Notes: generated by a model from the sequence alone, not told the origin. A stretch of 6,831 bases of DNA from UBA73 sp964364885 (GCA_964364885.1 CAYIOA010000042.1:1-6831), one strand, 5' to 3'. Shown: positions 1 to 5,770, counted from the stretch's first letter. Numbers and translations: made by a program.

Positions 1-15
1 AAATCAAAGATAAAG

Positions 16-90
16 TTTAAATAGTTGCTCTGTCCGAATTTCAAAACCAAAAACCGGCAAATTTAAAAACTATCGAAAACAGTTTAAAAC
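16..90 (+). promoter_or_regulatory. Candidate promoter region of the exosome operon (tandem TATA-like boxes)
   Basis: The 136 bases before rrp4 hold no convincing gene on either strand. Three archaeal TATA-like elements are visible: TTTAAATA (16-23), TTTAAAAA (62-69) and TTTAAAAC (83-90). The last lies within the near-palindrome CAGTTTAAAACTG (80-92). With the usual 25-nt spacing they would give leaders of roughly 90, 45 and 25 nt. A weaker AT-rich stretch at 107-114 would fit a leaderless start at 137. I cannot tell which is used. The very first bases could also be the tail of an upstream gene. Confidence 0.35.
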
Positions 91-136
91 TGACGAAGAA
101 TAATATTGCATATTCTGCTGTCTGATTAAGATTAAT

Positions 137-868
137 ATGAAGAATAAGATTAACGAGGCACATGAAGCCGGAGAAGTTTTTTCTGATGACTCGCAAGAGT
201 CGAATAGAAAGATAGTTGTTCCAGGAGAAATAATTGTAACAGGAGAAGATTATCTTCCAGGAGAAGGAACAAGAAGAGATGGAGATAACATTGTTTCTAT
301 AAAATTTGGTCTTGCTGAAGAATCAGGGAGAGTTGTAAGAATTATCCCCATATTCGGGGCATTTATTCCAAGAAGGAGCAATGTTGTTGTGGGAAGAATA
401 ACAGATATTACTTACTCTGGCTGGTTGGTTGACATAGACTCTGCTTTTTCAGCCTTCCTTTCAATAGAAGAATTTCCAAAATACATTAATAGAAATGAAA
501 TGGAGCAATATCTGGCTATAGGCGACGTCATATCAGCAAAAATATGGACTCTAAAAAATAAGAACATAGACCTCACATTAAAAGGAAAAGGTCTTGGAAA
601 GCTCGAAAGCGGATTTATATTTAGAATTATACCAAGCAGAGTGCCGAGAGTTATAGGTCGAGAAGGGAGCATGGTCAATTTAATAAAAGAAAGGACAGGA
701 TGCAACATAGTAGTAGGCCAAAACGGCTGGATATGGGTAAGCGGTCAGTCTCTGGACTCAGAAATCAAAGCTCGCAAAGCAATAGAATTTGTCGCTGGCA
801 AGGTTTATGTTAGTGGGTTGACAGAATTAGTCGAGTCATGGTTTATGGAGGCTGAAAATGGCAGTTAA
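137..868 (+). CDS. rrp4: Exosome complex RNA-binding subunit Rrp4
   Basis: Rrp4 forms part of the trimeric RNA-binding cap on the archaeal exosome and guides RNA 3' ends into the Rrp41/Rrp42 chamber in the cytoplasm. The 243-residue protein has the family architecture. An N-terminal domain follows a polar leader (IVVPGEIIV, residues 26-34). An S1 RNA-binding domain spans about 62-150 (core VGRITDITYSGWLVDI near 85-100). A C-terminal KH domain spans about 158-235, with the GxxG loop as GREG (174-177). Length is close to that of other archaeal Rrp4 proteins. The ATG at 137 is the only sensible start, because the next in-frame Met lies inside the S1 domain; no Shine-Dalgarno sequence precedes it. 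It heads the rrp4-rrp41-rrp42 operon and its 3' end overlaps rrp41 by 11 nt. The rrp41 homology next door makes the identification secure. Confidence 0.95.
   Translation: MKNKINEAHEAGEVFSDDSQESNRKIVVPGEIIVTGEDYLPGEGTRRDGDNIVSIKFGLAEESGRVVRIIPIFGAFIPRRSNVVVGRITDITYSGWLVDIDSAFSAFLSIEEFPKYINRNEMEQYLAIGDVISAKIWTLKNKNIDLTLKGKGLGKLESGFIFRIIPSRVPRVIGREGSMVNLIKERTGCNIVVGQNGWIWVSGQSLDSEIKARKAIEFVAGKVYVSGLTELVESWFMEAENGS
847..851 (+). promoter_or_regulatory. Shine-Dalgarno site for rrp41 inside the end of rrp4
   Basis: GGAGG lies 6 nt before the rrp41 ATG (858) within the last codons of rrp4. It fixes the rrp41 start and suggests that ribosomes initiate internally on the polycistronic mRNA, possibly coupled to rrp4 termination. 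First genes of transcripts in this window lack such a site. Confidence 0.7.
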
Positions 869-1571
869 AAGGTCTGATGGGAGAAAGCCAAATGAATTAA
901 GGCCGATAATTGCTAAGATAGGCGTAGTTCCAAATGCAGATGGCTCAGCTTTATTCGCTTTTGGAGACACAATTGCAATTGCAGCAGTTTATGGTCCAAG
1001 ACAATTGCATCCTCAGCATATGCAAAATCCTTCAAAAGGAGTTTTAAGATGCAATTATGACCTTCTTAGTTTTTCAGTTTATGACAGAAAAAAACCAGGT
1101 CCGTCAAGAAGGTCCCAAGAGATTTCCAAAGTTACAGAATGGGCTTTAATTCCAGCTGTCTACTTAGAACAATTTCCAAACAGCGTTATAGATGTCCAGA
1201 TTTATATTCTCCAGGCTGATGCCGGAACAAGAACAGCAGGAATCAACGCAGCCTCAATGGCTCTGGCGCACGCTGGAATTCCGATGCGCGATTTAGTCTG
1301 TTCGCTTGCAGTAGGAAAGTTGGACAAGGAAATAGTAGTGGATATTACAAAAGAAGAAGAAGACTTTGAAGACGGAGAGGGTGCAACAGACTTGGCAATA
1401 GCAAAATTAGCAAATTCAGATGAATTCTCTTTGCTGCAGATGGACGGAAAAATACAGCCGGAATTATTCAACAATGCTCTTAAAGCAGGAGCAGAAGCCT
1501 GCTCAAAAATTTATGAAGTTCAAAAAAAAGCACTGAAGGAAGCCATAAACACTCTGGGGAGCGATGAATAA
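858..1571 (+). CDS. rrp41: Exosome complex catalytic exoribonuclease subunit Rrp41
   Basis: This is the RNase PH-family subunit that carries the phosphorolytic 3'-5' exoribonuclease (and 3' tailing) activity of the archaeal exosome hexamer. The 237 residues match the family throughout: RSDGRKPNELRP near the N terminus (5-16), NADGSALFAFGDT (26-38), VYGPR (44-48), the RNA/phosphate-binding PGPSRRSQEIS (80-90, with Arg84 and Arg85), and LQADAGTRTAGINAASMALAHAGIPMRDLV (118-147). In EDGEGATDLAIAK (171-183), Asp172 and Asp178 have the six-residue spacing of the acidic active-site pair, so I infer an active enzyme. The start at 858 is supported by a GGAGG site and the conserved N terminus. The gene overlaps rrp4 by 11 nt and its stop codon directly abuts the rrp42 start, typical of a co-translated operon. 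Confidence 0.97.
   Translation: MAVKRSDGRKPNELRPIIAKIGVVPNADGSALFAFGDTIAIAAVYGPRQLHPQHMQNPSKGVLRCNYDLLSFSVYDRKKPGPSRRSQEISKVTEWALIPAVYLEQFPNSVIDVQIYILQADAGTRTAGINAASMALAHAGIPMRDLVCSLAVGKLDKEIVVDITKEEEDFEDGEGATDLAIAKLANSDEFSLLQMDGKIQPELFNNALKAGAEACSKIYEVQKKALKEAINTLGSDE
1556..1561 (+). promoter_or_regulatory. Possible Shine-Dalgarno site for rrp42
   Basis: GGGGAG ends 10 nt before the rrp42 ATG at 1572, inside the last codons of rrp41. The spacing is a little long, and coupling by direct stop-start adjacency is an equally good explanation for rrp42 initiation. Confidence 0.4.
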
Positions 1572-2375
1572 ATGGAAGTTTCAAACATAACAAAAAACAC
1601 ATTAAGCAGGATGTTCTCAGAAGGAAAAAGATTTGATTCCAGGGGATTATTAGACTTTAGAGAAATTGAAATCAGCGGGGATGTTTCAAACAAATCCGAA
1701 GGGAGTGCCAGAGTTAAGATTGGAAAAACAGAAGTAATTGCAGGAGTGAAATTGTCTGTTGGAGAGCCATACCCGGACTCTCCAAATAAAGGAAATTTAA
1801 TGGTGTCTGGAGATTTACTTCCTTTAGCTTCACCTAAATTTGAGTCAGGTCCTCCAGGTTTTAATGCCATAGAGCTGCCTCGTCTTGTAGACAGGGCAGT
1901 ACGCGAATCCGGAATAATAGATTTATCAAAACTCTTAATTGAAAAAGAGAAAGTCTGGAATCTGATGATAGACATTTATCCAATAAACGACGATGGAAAT
2001 ATAATAGACGCTTCTCTGCTTGCCGCAGTTGTCGCGCTGAAAAACACATATCTTCCGCAAATAGACAAAGAAGGAAATATAGATTATGAAAAGAAAAAAG
2101 AAAAAAAACTTCCCCTTTCTCCTGAAACAGTTCCTATTTCATTCAGCTTTTTTAAATTAGGAGATTCAATAATCCTTGATCCAACAAGAGAGGAGGAAGA
2201 AGCTTGTGATGTCCGTATTACTTTGGGAATATCAAAATGGAATGGACAGCATATGATTAACTCCTGCCAGAAAAAAGGCGGAGAAATCTTAACCAGAGAA
2301 GACATAGAAAAAATAACTTCAATACTTCCAGAAAAATTCGACGAACTAAACAAAAAACTTAAAAAGTATATATAA
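1572..2375 (+). CDS. rrp42: Exosome complex structural subunit Rrp42
   Basis: Rrp42 is the second RNase PH-fold subunit of the archaeal exosome. It alternates with Rrp41 in the hexameric ring, lacks its own catalytic site, and contributes RNA-binding surface and structure to the Rrp41 active site. The 267-residue protein shows the family hallmarks: EGKRFDSRGLLDFREIEI (17-34), EGSARVKIGKTEVIAGVK (43-60), GEPYPDSPNKG (64-74), LLPLASPKFESGPP (82-95), a variant of the ELARVVDR motif as ELPRLVDR (101-108), and DDGNIIDASLLAAVVAL (140-156). The second half (about 187-265) is the C-terminal RNase PH domain. A small oddity is FDSRG in place of the usual FDGRG. The ATG is immediately after the rrp41 stop with no gap. 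The protein ends in a Lys-rich tail (KKLKKYI). Confidence 0.95.
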   Translation: MEVSNITKNTLSRMFSEGKRFDSRGLLDFREIEISGDVSNKSEGSARVKIGKTEVIAGVKLSVGEPYPDSPNKGNLMVSGDLLPLASPKFESGPPGFNAIELPRLVDRAVRESGIIDLSKLLIEKEKVWNLMIDIYPINDDGNIIDASLLAAVVALKNTYLPQIDKEGNIDYEKKKEKKLPLSPETVPISFSFFKLGDSIILDPTREEEEACDVRITLGISKWNGQHMINSCQKKGGEILTREDIEKITSILPEKFDELNKKLKKYI

Positions 2376-2386
2376 GACTTCTTATA

Positions 2387-2761
2387 ATGGAACAGCAGTT
2401 TACCAAATACGAAATTGCAAGGATTATCGGAGCAAGAGCGCTTCAAATAGCTATGGACGCCCCTCTGCTTCTTAAAATACCTGAAAAAGTTCTAAAAGAA
2501 ATAAAATACGATTCTATAAAGATAGCAGAGATGGAGCTTAATGCAAAGGTTCTTCCAATTTCAATAGACAGACCGATTCCGAAAAGAAGAAAAGAAAAAT
2601 TAAAAAACGTTAAGGAAGAAACAGTTACAGATGAGGAGCTTATCGCCAAAGAGCAGGAGCTGGAAAAAGAAATAGTCGAGAGTGCAGAAGCGCTTGGTTT
2701 TGTCAATGAAGGCGAAGATGAGGGAATTTCTGAAGCAGAATCAGAAAGAGAAGAGCAATAA
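2387..2761 (+). CDS. rpoK: DNA-directed RNA polymerase subunit K (Rpb6/omega homologue) with acidic C-terminal tail
   Basis: RpoK is the small assembly subunit of archaeal RNA polymerase, equivalent to eukaryotic Rpb6 and bacterial omega, and it clamps the largest subunit. The diagnostic core is at the N terminus: FTKYEIARIIGARALQIAMDAP (5-26), followed by the family's IAxxEL...LPI segment as IAEMELNAKVLPISIDRPIP (46-65). The family core in archaea is about 55-90 residues; this protein is 124. The extra part is a basic patch PKRRKEKLK (65-73) followed by a predicted helical, strongly acidic tail (77-124) containing 18 Glu and 2 Asp. It starts 11 nt after rrp42 without an obvious Shine-Dalgarno sequence and is probably cotranscribed. 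It lies directly before eno, the order common in archaeal rpoN-rpoK-eno-rps2 clusters. Confidence 0.92.
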   Translation: MEQQFTKYEIARIIGARALQIAMDAPLLLKIPEKVLKEIKYDSIKIAEMELNAKVLPISIDRPIPKRRKEKLKNVKEETVTDEELIAKEQELEKEIVESAEALGFVNEGEDEGISEAESEREEQ

Positions 2762-2763
2762 TC

Positions 2764-2775
2764 AAAATTAAAAAC
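2764..2775 (+). promoter_or_regulatory. Weak TATA-like element ahead of eno
   Basis: In the 34-nt gap between rpoK and eno, an A/T element (AATTAAAAA core) is centred about 26 nt before the eno ATG, the spacing seen for the better TATA boxes in this window. There is no Shine-Dalgarno sequence. It could give a leaderless eno transcript, but composition alone makes such a match easy. The gap also holds a short T-rich repeat (CTTTATT twice). Confidence 0.3.
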
Positions 2776-2795
2776 TCTTTATTCTTTATTCTTTA

Positions 2796-4037
2796 ATGAT
2801 TATAAAAGAGGTTTTTGCAAGAAAAATAAAAGATTCTCGTGGAGAGCCTACCATAGAAGTGTTCGTTAATAACTCAAAATCCTCCTCTCCTTCAGGGAAA
2901 TCAACTGGAAAATACGAAACACCCCCTTACTTCAATTCTTTAAACTGGAATATAAACTTCATCAATAAGCAGAAATTCAGTTTGCAAATAAATAATTTTT
3001 CAGACCTCCTGAAAATAGAATCATTTATCAAGAAAAAGACAGGATTGAAAGATATAAAACAATTTGGAGCCAACGCGCTTTTCGCTTTGGAATCAGCAGC
3101 ACTCAAGGCGCTCGCAAAATCGCAAAAAAAAGAACTTTGGGAGGTTATCAATCCCAAGTCAAAAAAGATTCCTATTCCCTTAGGAAACGTAATCGGCGGA
3201 GGTTTGCACTCTAACAACAAGAATCACCCAACATTCCAGGAGTTTTTAATAATTCCAAGATTAAATTCTGCAGAGAAAAATATCATTTTAATGATGAATA
3301 TTCATAAAAAAATAAAGAATATAATAAACTCTAATTCAGAAAATGATGAAGGCGCATGGAACACAGATTTAAATGAGGACCAGATTCTAAAAATTCTATC
3401 AAGGTTCAAAGATATTGACATCGGAGTAGATGTAGCTGCTTCGTCTTTTTTTGATGCCAAGATTCTTGACAAACCACGCACTTCAGTGCGTGGAGAATCT
3501 TGGACATCCAAAAATCCAGACAAACTGCGGACTTCAGTCCGCAGTAAAACACAAGGATTTTTTGATAAAGGAAAATACAAATACAACAATAAAGCGCTGG
3601 ACCCCAAAGCCCAGATTAATTATATCAACTCCTTAATAGAAGAATATAATATTTTATACATAGAGGACCCGTTGCAAGAAGAAGATTTTAATGGTTTTTC
3701 AAGAATAGTAAAGAAAAATCTCGTCTCTGGTGATGACTTGACAGCAACTCAGATCTTGAGGCTAAAAAGAGCAATAAAAAACAACTCTATAAATGCCATG
3801 ATAATAAAGCCAAATCAAAACGGTTCTCTTCTAGAGCTGAAAGAAATATTTGGGATTTGCAGGAAGAATAAAATAAAAACAATTTTATCGCATCGCTCTG
3901 GAGAGACTCTGGATGATTCTCTGGCAGATTATGCAGTAGGCTTTGAAGCAGACTTTATAAAATGCGGAATTGCAACAAAATGGCGCAAAGTCAAGTTAAA
4001 GCGTCTAATTCATATTGAAAAATCTATTGCTAAATAA
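2796..4037 (+). CDS. eno: Enolase (phosphopyruvate hydratase), divergent, with an in-frame palindromic insertion
   Basis: Enolase interconverts 2-phosphoglycerate and phosphoenolpyruvate in the cytoplasm. Despite divergence, the Mg and catalytic residues can be matched to E. coli enolase: the mobile loop PSGKSTG (32-38), His138 in GGGLH, Glu149 in QEF, Glu185 in NDEGA, Asp212 in GVDVAAS, Glu290 in YIED, Asp313 in GDDL, Lys338 in IKPNQ, the SHRSGE motif (365-370), and Lys389 near the end. Activity is therefore plausible. The protein is 413 residues, but 37 of them (about 221-257) come from an inserted sequence, so the enolase proper is about 376 residues, short for the family. The N-terminal domain is trimmed: the strand before PSG is shortened and the usual E-LRDGD stretch after STG is absent. 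The gene follows rpoK by 34 nt and ends 2 bp from the convergent membrane-protein gene. Confidence 0.9.
   Translation: MIIKEVFARKIKDSRGEPTIEVFVNNSKSSSPSGKSTGKYETPPYFNSLNWNINFINKQKFSLQINNFSDLLKIESFIKKKTGLKDIKQFGANALFALESAALKALAKSQKKELWEVINPKSKKIPIPLGNVIGGGLHSNNKNHPTFQEFLIIPRLNSAEKNIILMMNIHKKIKNIINSNSENDEGAWNTDLNEDQILKILSRFKDIDIGVDVAASSFFDAKILDKPRTSVRGESWTSKNPDKLRTSVRSKTQGFFDKGKYKYNNKALDPKAQINYINSLIEEYNILYIEDPLQEEDFNGFSRIVKKNLVSGDDLTATQILRLKRAIKNNSINAMIIKPNQNGSLLELKEIFGICRKNKIKTILSHRSGETLDDSLADYAVGFEADFIKCGIATKWRKVKLKRLIHIEKSIAK
3447..3455 (+). repeat. Left copy of 9-bp direct repeat flanking the eno insertion
   Basis: TTTTTTGAT here is repeated exactly at 3558-3566. Both encode Phe-Phe-Asp in the same frame (SSFFD and GFFDKGKY). 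The pair brackets the palindromic insertion as a target-site duplication would. The T-rich sequence makes a chance match possible. Confidence 0.5.
3457..3503 (+). repeat. Palindromic unit 1 within eno
   Basis: The outer arms CCAAGATTCT (3457-3466) and AGAATCTTGG (3494-3503) are perfect complements. Inside lie a 7-nt one-sided bulge (TGACAAA, 3467-3473) and a perfect inner palindrome with 9-bp arms CCACGCACT (3474-3482) and AGTGCGTGG (3485-3493). As RNA or single-stranded DNA it would form an 18-bp stem interrupted by one bulge and capped by a UUCA/TTCA loop. Confidence 0.85.
3510..3562 (+). repeat. Palindromic unit 2 within eno
   Basis: The outer arms AAAAATCC (3510-3517) and GGATTTTT (3555-3562) pair. 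They enclose a left spacer AGACAAA (3518-3524), an inner palindrome with 9-bp arms CTGCGGACT (3525-3533) and AGTCCGCAG (3536-3544), and a 10-nt right spacer (3545-3554). The layout matches unit 1: outer arm, [T/A]GACAAA, inner palindrome with an ACTTCAGT centre, outer arm. The right arm overlaps the second direct-repeat copy, so the outer pairing of this unit may be partly fortuitous. Confidence 0.8.
3558..3566 (+). repeat. Right copy of 9-bp direct repeat flanking the eno insertion
   Basis: This is an exact second copy of TTTTTTGAT (first copy at 3447-3455), encoding the Phe-Asp that precedes the conserved enolase GKY strand. Confidence 0.5.
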
Positions 4038-4039
4038 TC

Positions 4040-4846
4040 TCACTTTTTCCTCCCCACTTTGGAGAACTCAAAATACAAATTTTTCCCAAATAAAACACCT
4101 AAAGGTAAAGAAAGTAAATTGACAAAAAACTGCAGTGTCGTATCTGTTAGTGCACCAATAACAAACAATAGCGGCGACTTAACTCCTCCAGAAGAATCAA
4201 TTAGCTCATATATACTAAGAGGTGCTCTGATTACCTGAGTCGCAACAGAAAAACCTAGAAAAATCAGCCCAAATAGGAATACATACCACAATGTAATCCA
4301 CCATCTGCCTGAGATTAATTCTCTGCTCTTCTTCAATGACTCTCTAATATTTTTTTTCTCATTAAAAAACACGAAAGAGCCAAGCAGCCAATAAACAGAA
4401 AATATTATCCCTGGAATTATAAGAAGCAGAAATAAACCTATCAAAAATATAAAAGACACCAGGCTAAAACCAAGATACTTAAAGAAAGACCTCCTTGAAG
4501 AGGTTAATAATTCTCTAAAACTAAATCTCGAGCTTCTTAAAGAAAGATTAATCAATCCTCCCTGAACAAAAAGAAAAAACAATGCATATCCTGCTCCCAG
4601 AATCGTACTAATAATAAAAAATACTGGATTTGCCAGCAAAAAAGAGAAATAAGCGCCCTCAATCTTCTGCTGGGAATAGCTAAGCACAAAATTCTTAACA
4701 CCTTCATTGGATAATACAAAATAAATTTCAATAAAAGAGAAAATAAGCGCAGGAATTGCTATAAAAACAAGCATAAACAAAAAGATTTGTTTAAAATTAG
4801 ACTTATAATCTTTCCAGCTCTTTCCAAAAATTTCCCCAAATGTCAC
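4040..4846 (-). CDS. Polytopic membrane protein of unknown function (YciC/GPDPase membrane-domain-like)
   Basis: This 268-residue protein is mostly hydrophobic. I see about six membrane segments: near 20-46, 72-100, 123-142, 144-162, 184-204 and 225-255. Between segments it has polar, basic stretches such as SRRSFFKY (117-124). The block FLLLIIPGIIFSVYWLL followed by FVFFNEKKNIRESLKKSRELISGRWW (158-183) resembles a signature common to YciC/UPF0259-type and glycerophosphodiester phosphodiesterase membrane-domain proteins: a hydrophobic IPG turn, a short loop, then a K-S-x-x-L-x-x-G-x-W helix. That likeness is from memory of the family pattern and gives no specific activity. No enzymatic motif is seen. 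Start: GTG at 4846-4844, preceded by a TATA box about 25 nt upstream, which suggests a leaderless mRNA. The gene runs against eno (2-bp gap at the 3' ends) and is divergent from rps2. Confidence 0.8.
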   Translation of the reverse strand: MTFGEIFGKSWKDYKSNFKQIFLFMLVFIAIPALIFSFIEIYFVLSNEGVKNFVLSYSQQKIEGAYFSFLLANPVFFIISTILGAGYALFFLFVQGGLINLSLRSSRFSFRELLTSSRRSFFKYLGFSLVSFIFLIGLFLLLIIPGIIFSVYWLLGSFVFFNEKKNIRESLKKSRELISGRWWITLWYVFLFGLIFLGFSVATQVIRAPLSIYELIDSSGGVKSPLLFVIGALTDTTLQFFVNLLSLPLGVLFGKNLYFEFSKVGRKK

Positions 4847-4866
4847 ACGCTCTTAGAGAATGTCGC

Positions 4867-4874
4867 ATATAAAA
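4867..4874 (-). promoter_or_regulatory. TATA box for the membrane-protein gene
   Basis: On the minus strand this reads TTTTATAT, centred about 25 nt before the GTG start at 4846. An archaeal TATA box at that distance places the transcription start at or within a few bases of the start codon, so a leaderless transcript is likely and the GTG start is supported. The same A/T stretch could also act towards rps2. Confidence 0.6.
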
Positions 4875-4893
4875 ATCTTTTTATTCAACAACC

Positions 4894-4901
4894 TTTAAAA
4901 A
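4894..4901 (+). promoter_or_regulatory. TATA box for rps2
   Basis: TTTAAAAA is centred about 25 nt before the rps2 ATG (4923), with no Shine-Dalgarno sequence in between. This is the arrangement expected for a leaderless archaeal mRNA. It shares a 76-bp intergenic region with the divergent promoter of the membrane-protein gene. Confidence 0.6.
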
Positions 4902-4922
4902 CCCATTAATTCTACTAACGAA

Positions 4923-5744
4923 ATGCCACGAGCAAAAAAATTAGAAAATAAAACAAAAACAGAAGAAGTCAAGTCGGCTAAGAAAGAAAAACTTGAGAAT
5001 TCAGTTGAAAAAGAAAAGAAAACAACAGATAAAGAAGAAAAATTAGCAAAGCTAAAAGAAAAAGCAAAAAAATTAGAAATTTCAATTAAGTCAGAAGAAA
5101 TAGACATAAGAAAAAAAGTAAAGGCGGAAGATGAAGAGAAAAAGGACACGCTTGTTCCAATTGAAGATTATTTAAAGTCTTCAATTCATCTAGGAACTCG
5201 CGCAATAACTCCGGATATGAGACCGTATGTTTATAAGCGCCGGGCCGACTCGCTGGCTGTTTTTAATACAGCTCTTCTTGATGAAAAAATACGTGAAGGA
5301 GCAGATTATCTTGCGCAGTTTGCCCCAAACGAAATAGTTGTAGTATGTAAAAGAGAAGCAGGAGTCAAAGCAGCAGAGTTATTCTCAAGAACAACTGGTA
5401 TTAGAACATTTGCAAAAAAATATCCCGCAGGAATTTTAACTAACTCCAACTTGGATAACTTTATCGAAGCCGAGCTTGTTTTTATCTGCGATCCATGGAC
5501 AGACAAAAGCGCCCTAGATGATGCAAGAAGAATTAAAATTCCAGTCCTTGCCATTTGCGACACAAACAACTATACTCTTGGAATAGACAAAATAATTCCA
5601 GGAAACAACAAAAGCGCAAAGAGCCTAGGCATTATTTTTTATCTCTTAGCAAAAATCTATATAGAAAAAAGAAAGCTCAGCGTTAAAGTCCCCCCTATTC
5701 AAGAATTCATAGAAGGATGGGATACTCTAGTGCCTCCGAAATAA
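4923..5744 (+). CDS. rps2: Small-subunit ribosomal protein uS2 with Lys/Glu-rich N-terminal extension
   Basis: uS2 (S2, eukaryotic SA homologue) binds the 30S subunit between head and body near the mRNA exit side. The ribosomal domain begins around residue 77: LVPIEDYLKSSIHLGTR (77-93), MRPYVYKRRADSLAVFN (99-115), PAGILTN (168-174), FICDPWTDKSALDDARRIKIPVLAICDTNN (187-216) and IIPGNNKSAKSLGIIFYLLA (224-243). All fit the archaeal/eukaryotic form. Residues 1-75 are an extension of low complexity with 24 Lys and 16 Glu, probably helical or disordered; this makes the protein 273 residues against about 200 for the usual archaeal protein. The start at 4923 is supported by a TATA box 25 nt upstream and by no break in the reading frame; a start nearer the domain would need an ATG that is not present there. 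In many archaea rps2 follows eno directly; here an inverted gene lies between. Confidence 0.95.
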   Translation: MPRAKKLENKTKTEEVKSAKKEKLENSVEKEKKTTDKEEKLAKLKEKAKKLEISIKSEEIDIRKKVKAEDEEKKDTLVPIEDYLKSSIHLGTRAITPDMRPYVYKRRADSLAVFNTALLDEKIREGADYLAQFAPNEIVVVCKREAGVKAAELFSRTTGIRTFAKKYPAGILTNSNLDNFIEAELVFICDPWTDKSALDDARRIKIPVLAICDTNNYTLGIDKIIPGNNKSAKSLGIIFYLLAKIYIEKRKLSVKVPPIQEFIEGWDTLVPPK

Positions 5745-5762
5745 CCATTATACTCCCATAAA

Positions 5763-5770
5763 ATATATAA
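5763..5770 (+). promoter_or_regulatory. TATA box for the small cysteine-containing gene
   Basis: ATATATAA is centred about 26 nt before the ATG at 5793, again the leaderless spacing. It supports the reality of the short downstream gene and indicates transcription independent of rps2, which ends 48 nt earlier. Confidence 0.55.

Larger units (their letters stand above)
3456..3566 (+). mobile_element. In-frame 111-bp palindromic insertion in eno (REP/RPE-like candidate)
   Basis: This segment consists of the insert plus the second copy of a 9-bp direct repeat. It is 111 bp, exactly 37 codons. Removing it leaves VAASSFF-D-KGKYKYNN, colinear with the enolase block that reads CAASEFYKDGKYVL in E. 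coli. Inside are two GC-rich inner palindromes (13 of 20 bases G or C each) in otherwise AT-rich coding sequence. They are spaced 51 bp (17 codons) apart and encode PRTSVRG and LRTSVRS. No transposase is encoded, so any mobility would be in trans. The alternative is a lineage-specific loop expansion by tandem duplication of one palindrome. Mobile origin is inference; the structure itself is seen directly. Confidence 0.6.

Noticed and set aside
2367..2375. TATATATAA as a promoter of rpoK
   Set aside because: It is centred only about 16 nt before the rpoK ATG, too close for a transcript that would include the start codon, and it lies in the end of rrp42.
3456..3566. CRISPR array or intein explanation for the eno insertion
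   Set aside because: Only two imperfect units, with palindromic stems and no uniform spacers; at 37 codons it is far too short for an intein and has no splicing motifs.
3302..3607. Antisense frame of 101 codons across the eno insertion
   Set aside because: It is open largely because the palindromes lack stops on both strands, and eno on the plus strand has clear homology. Noted only as a property of the palindromes.
4864..4875. Second promoter for rps2 at the CATATAAAAATC element
   Set aside because: It is about 53 nt before the rps2 ATG and better explained as the minus-strand TATA box; a secondary role cannot be excluded but is not needed.
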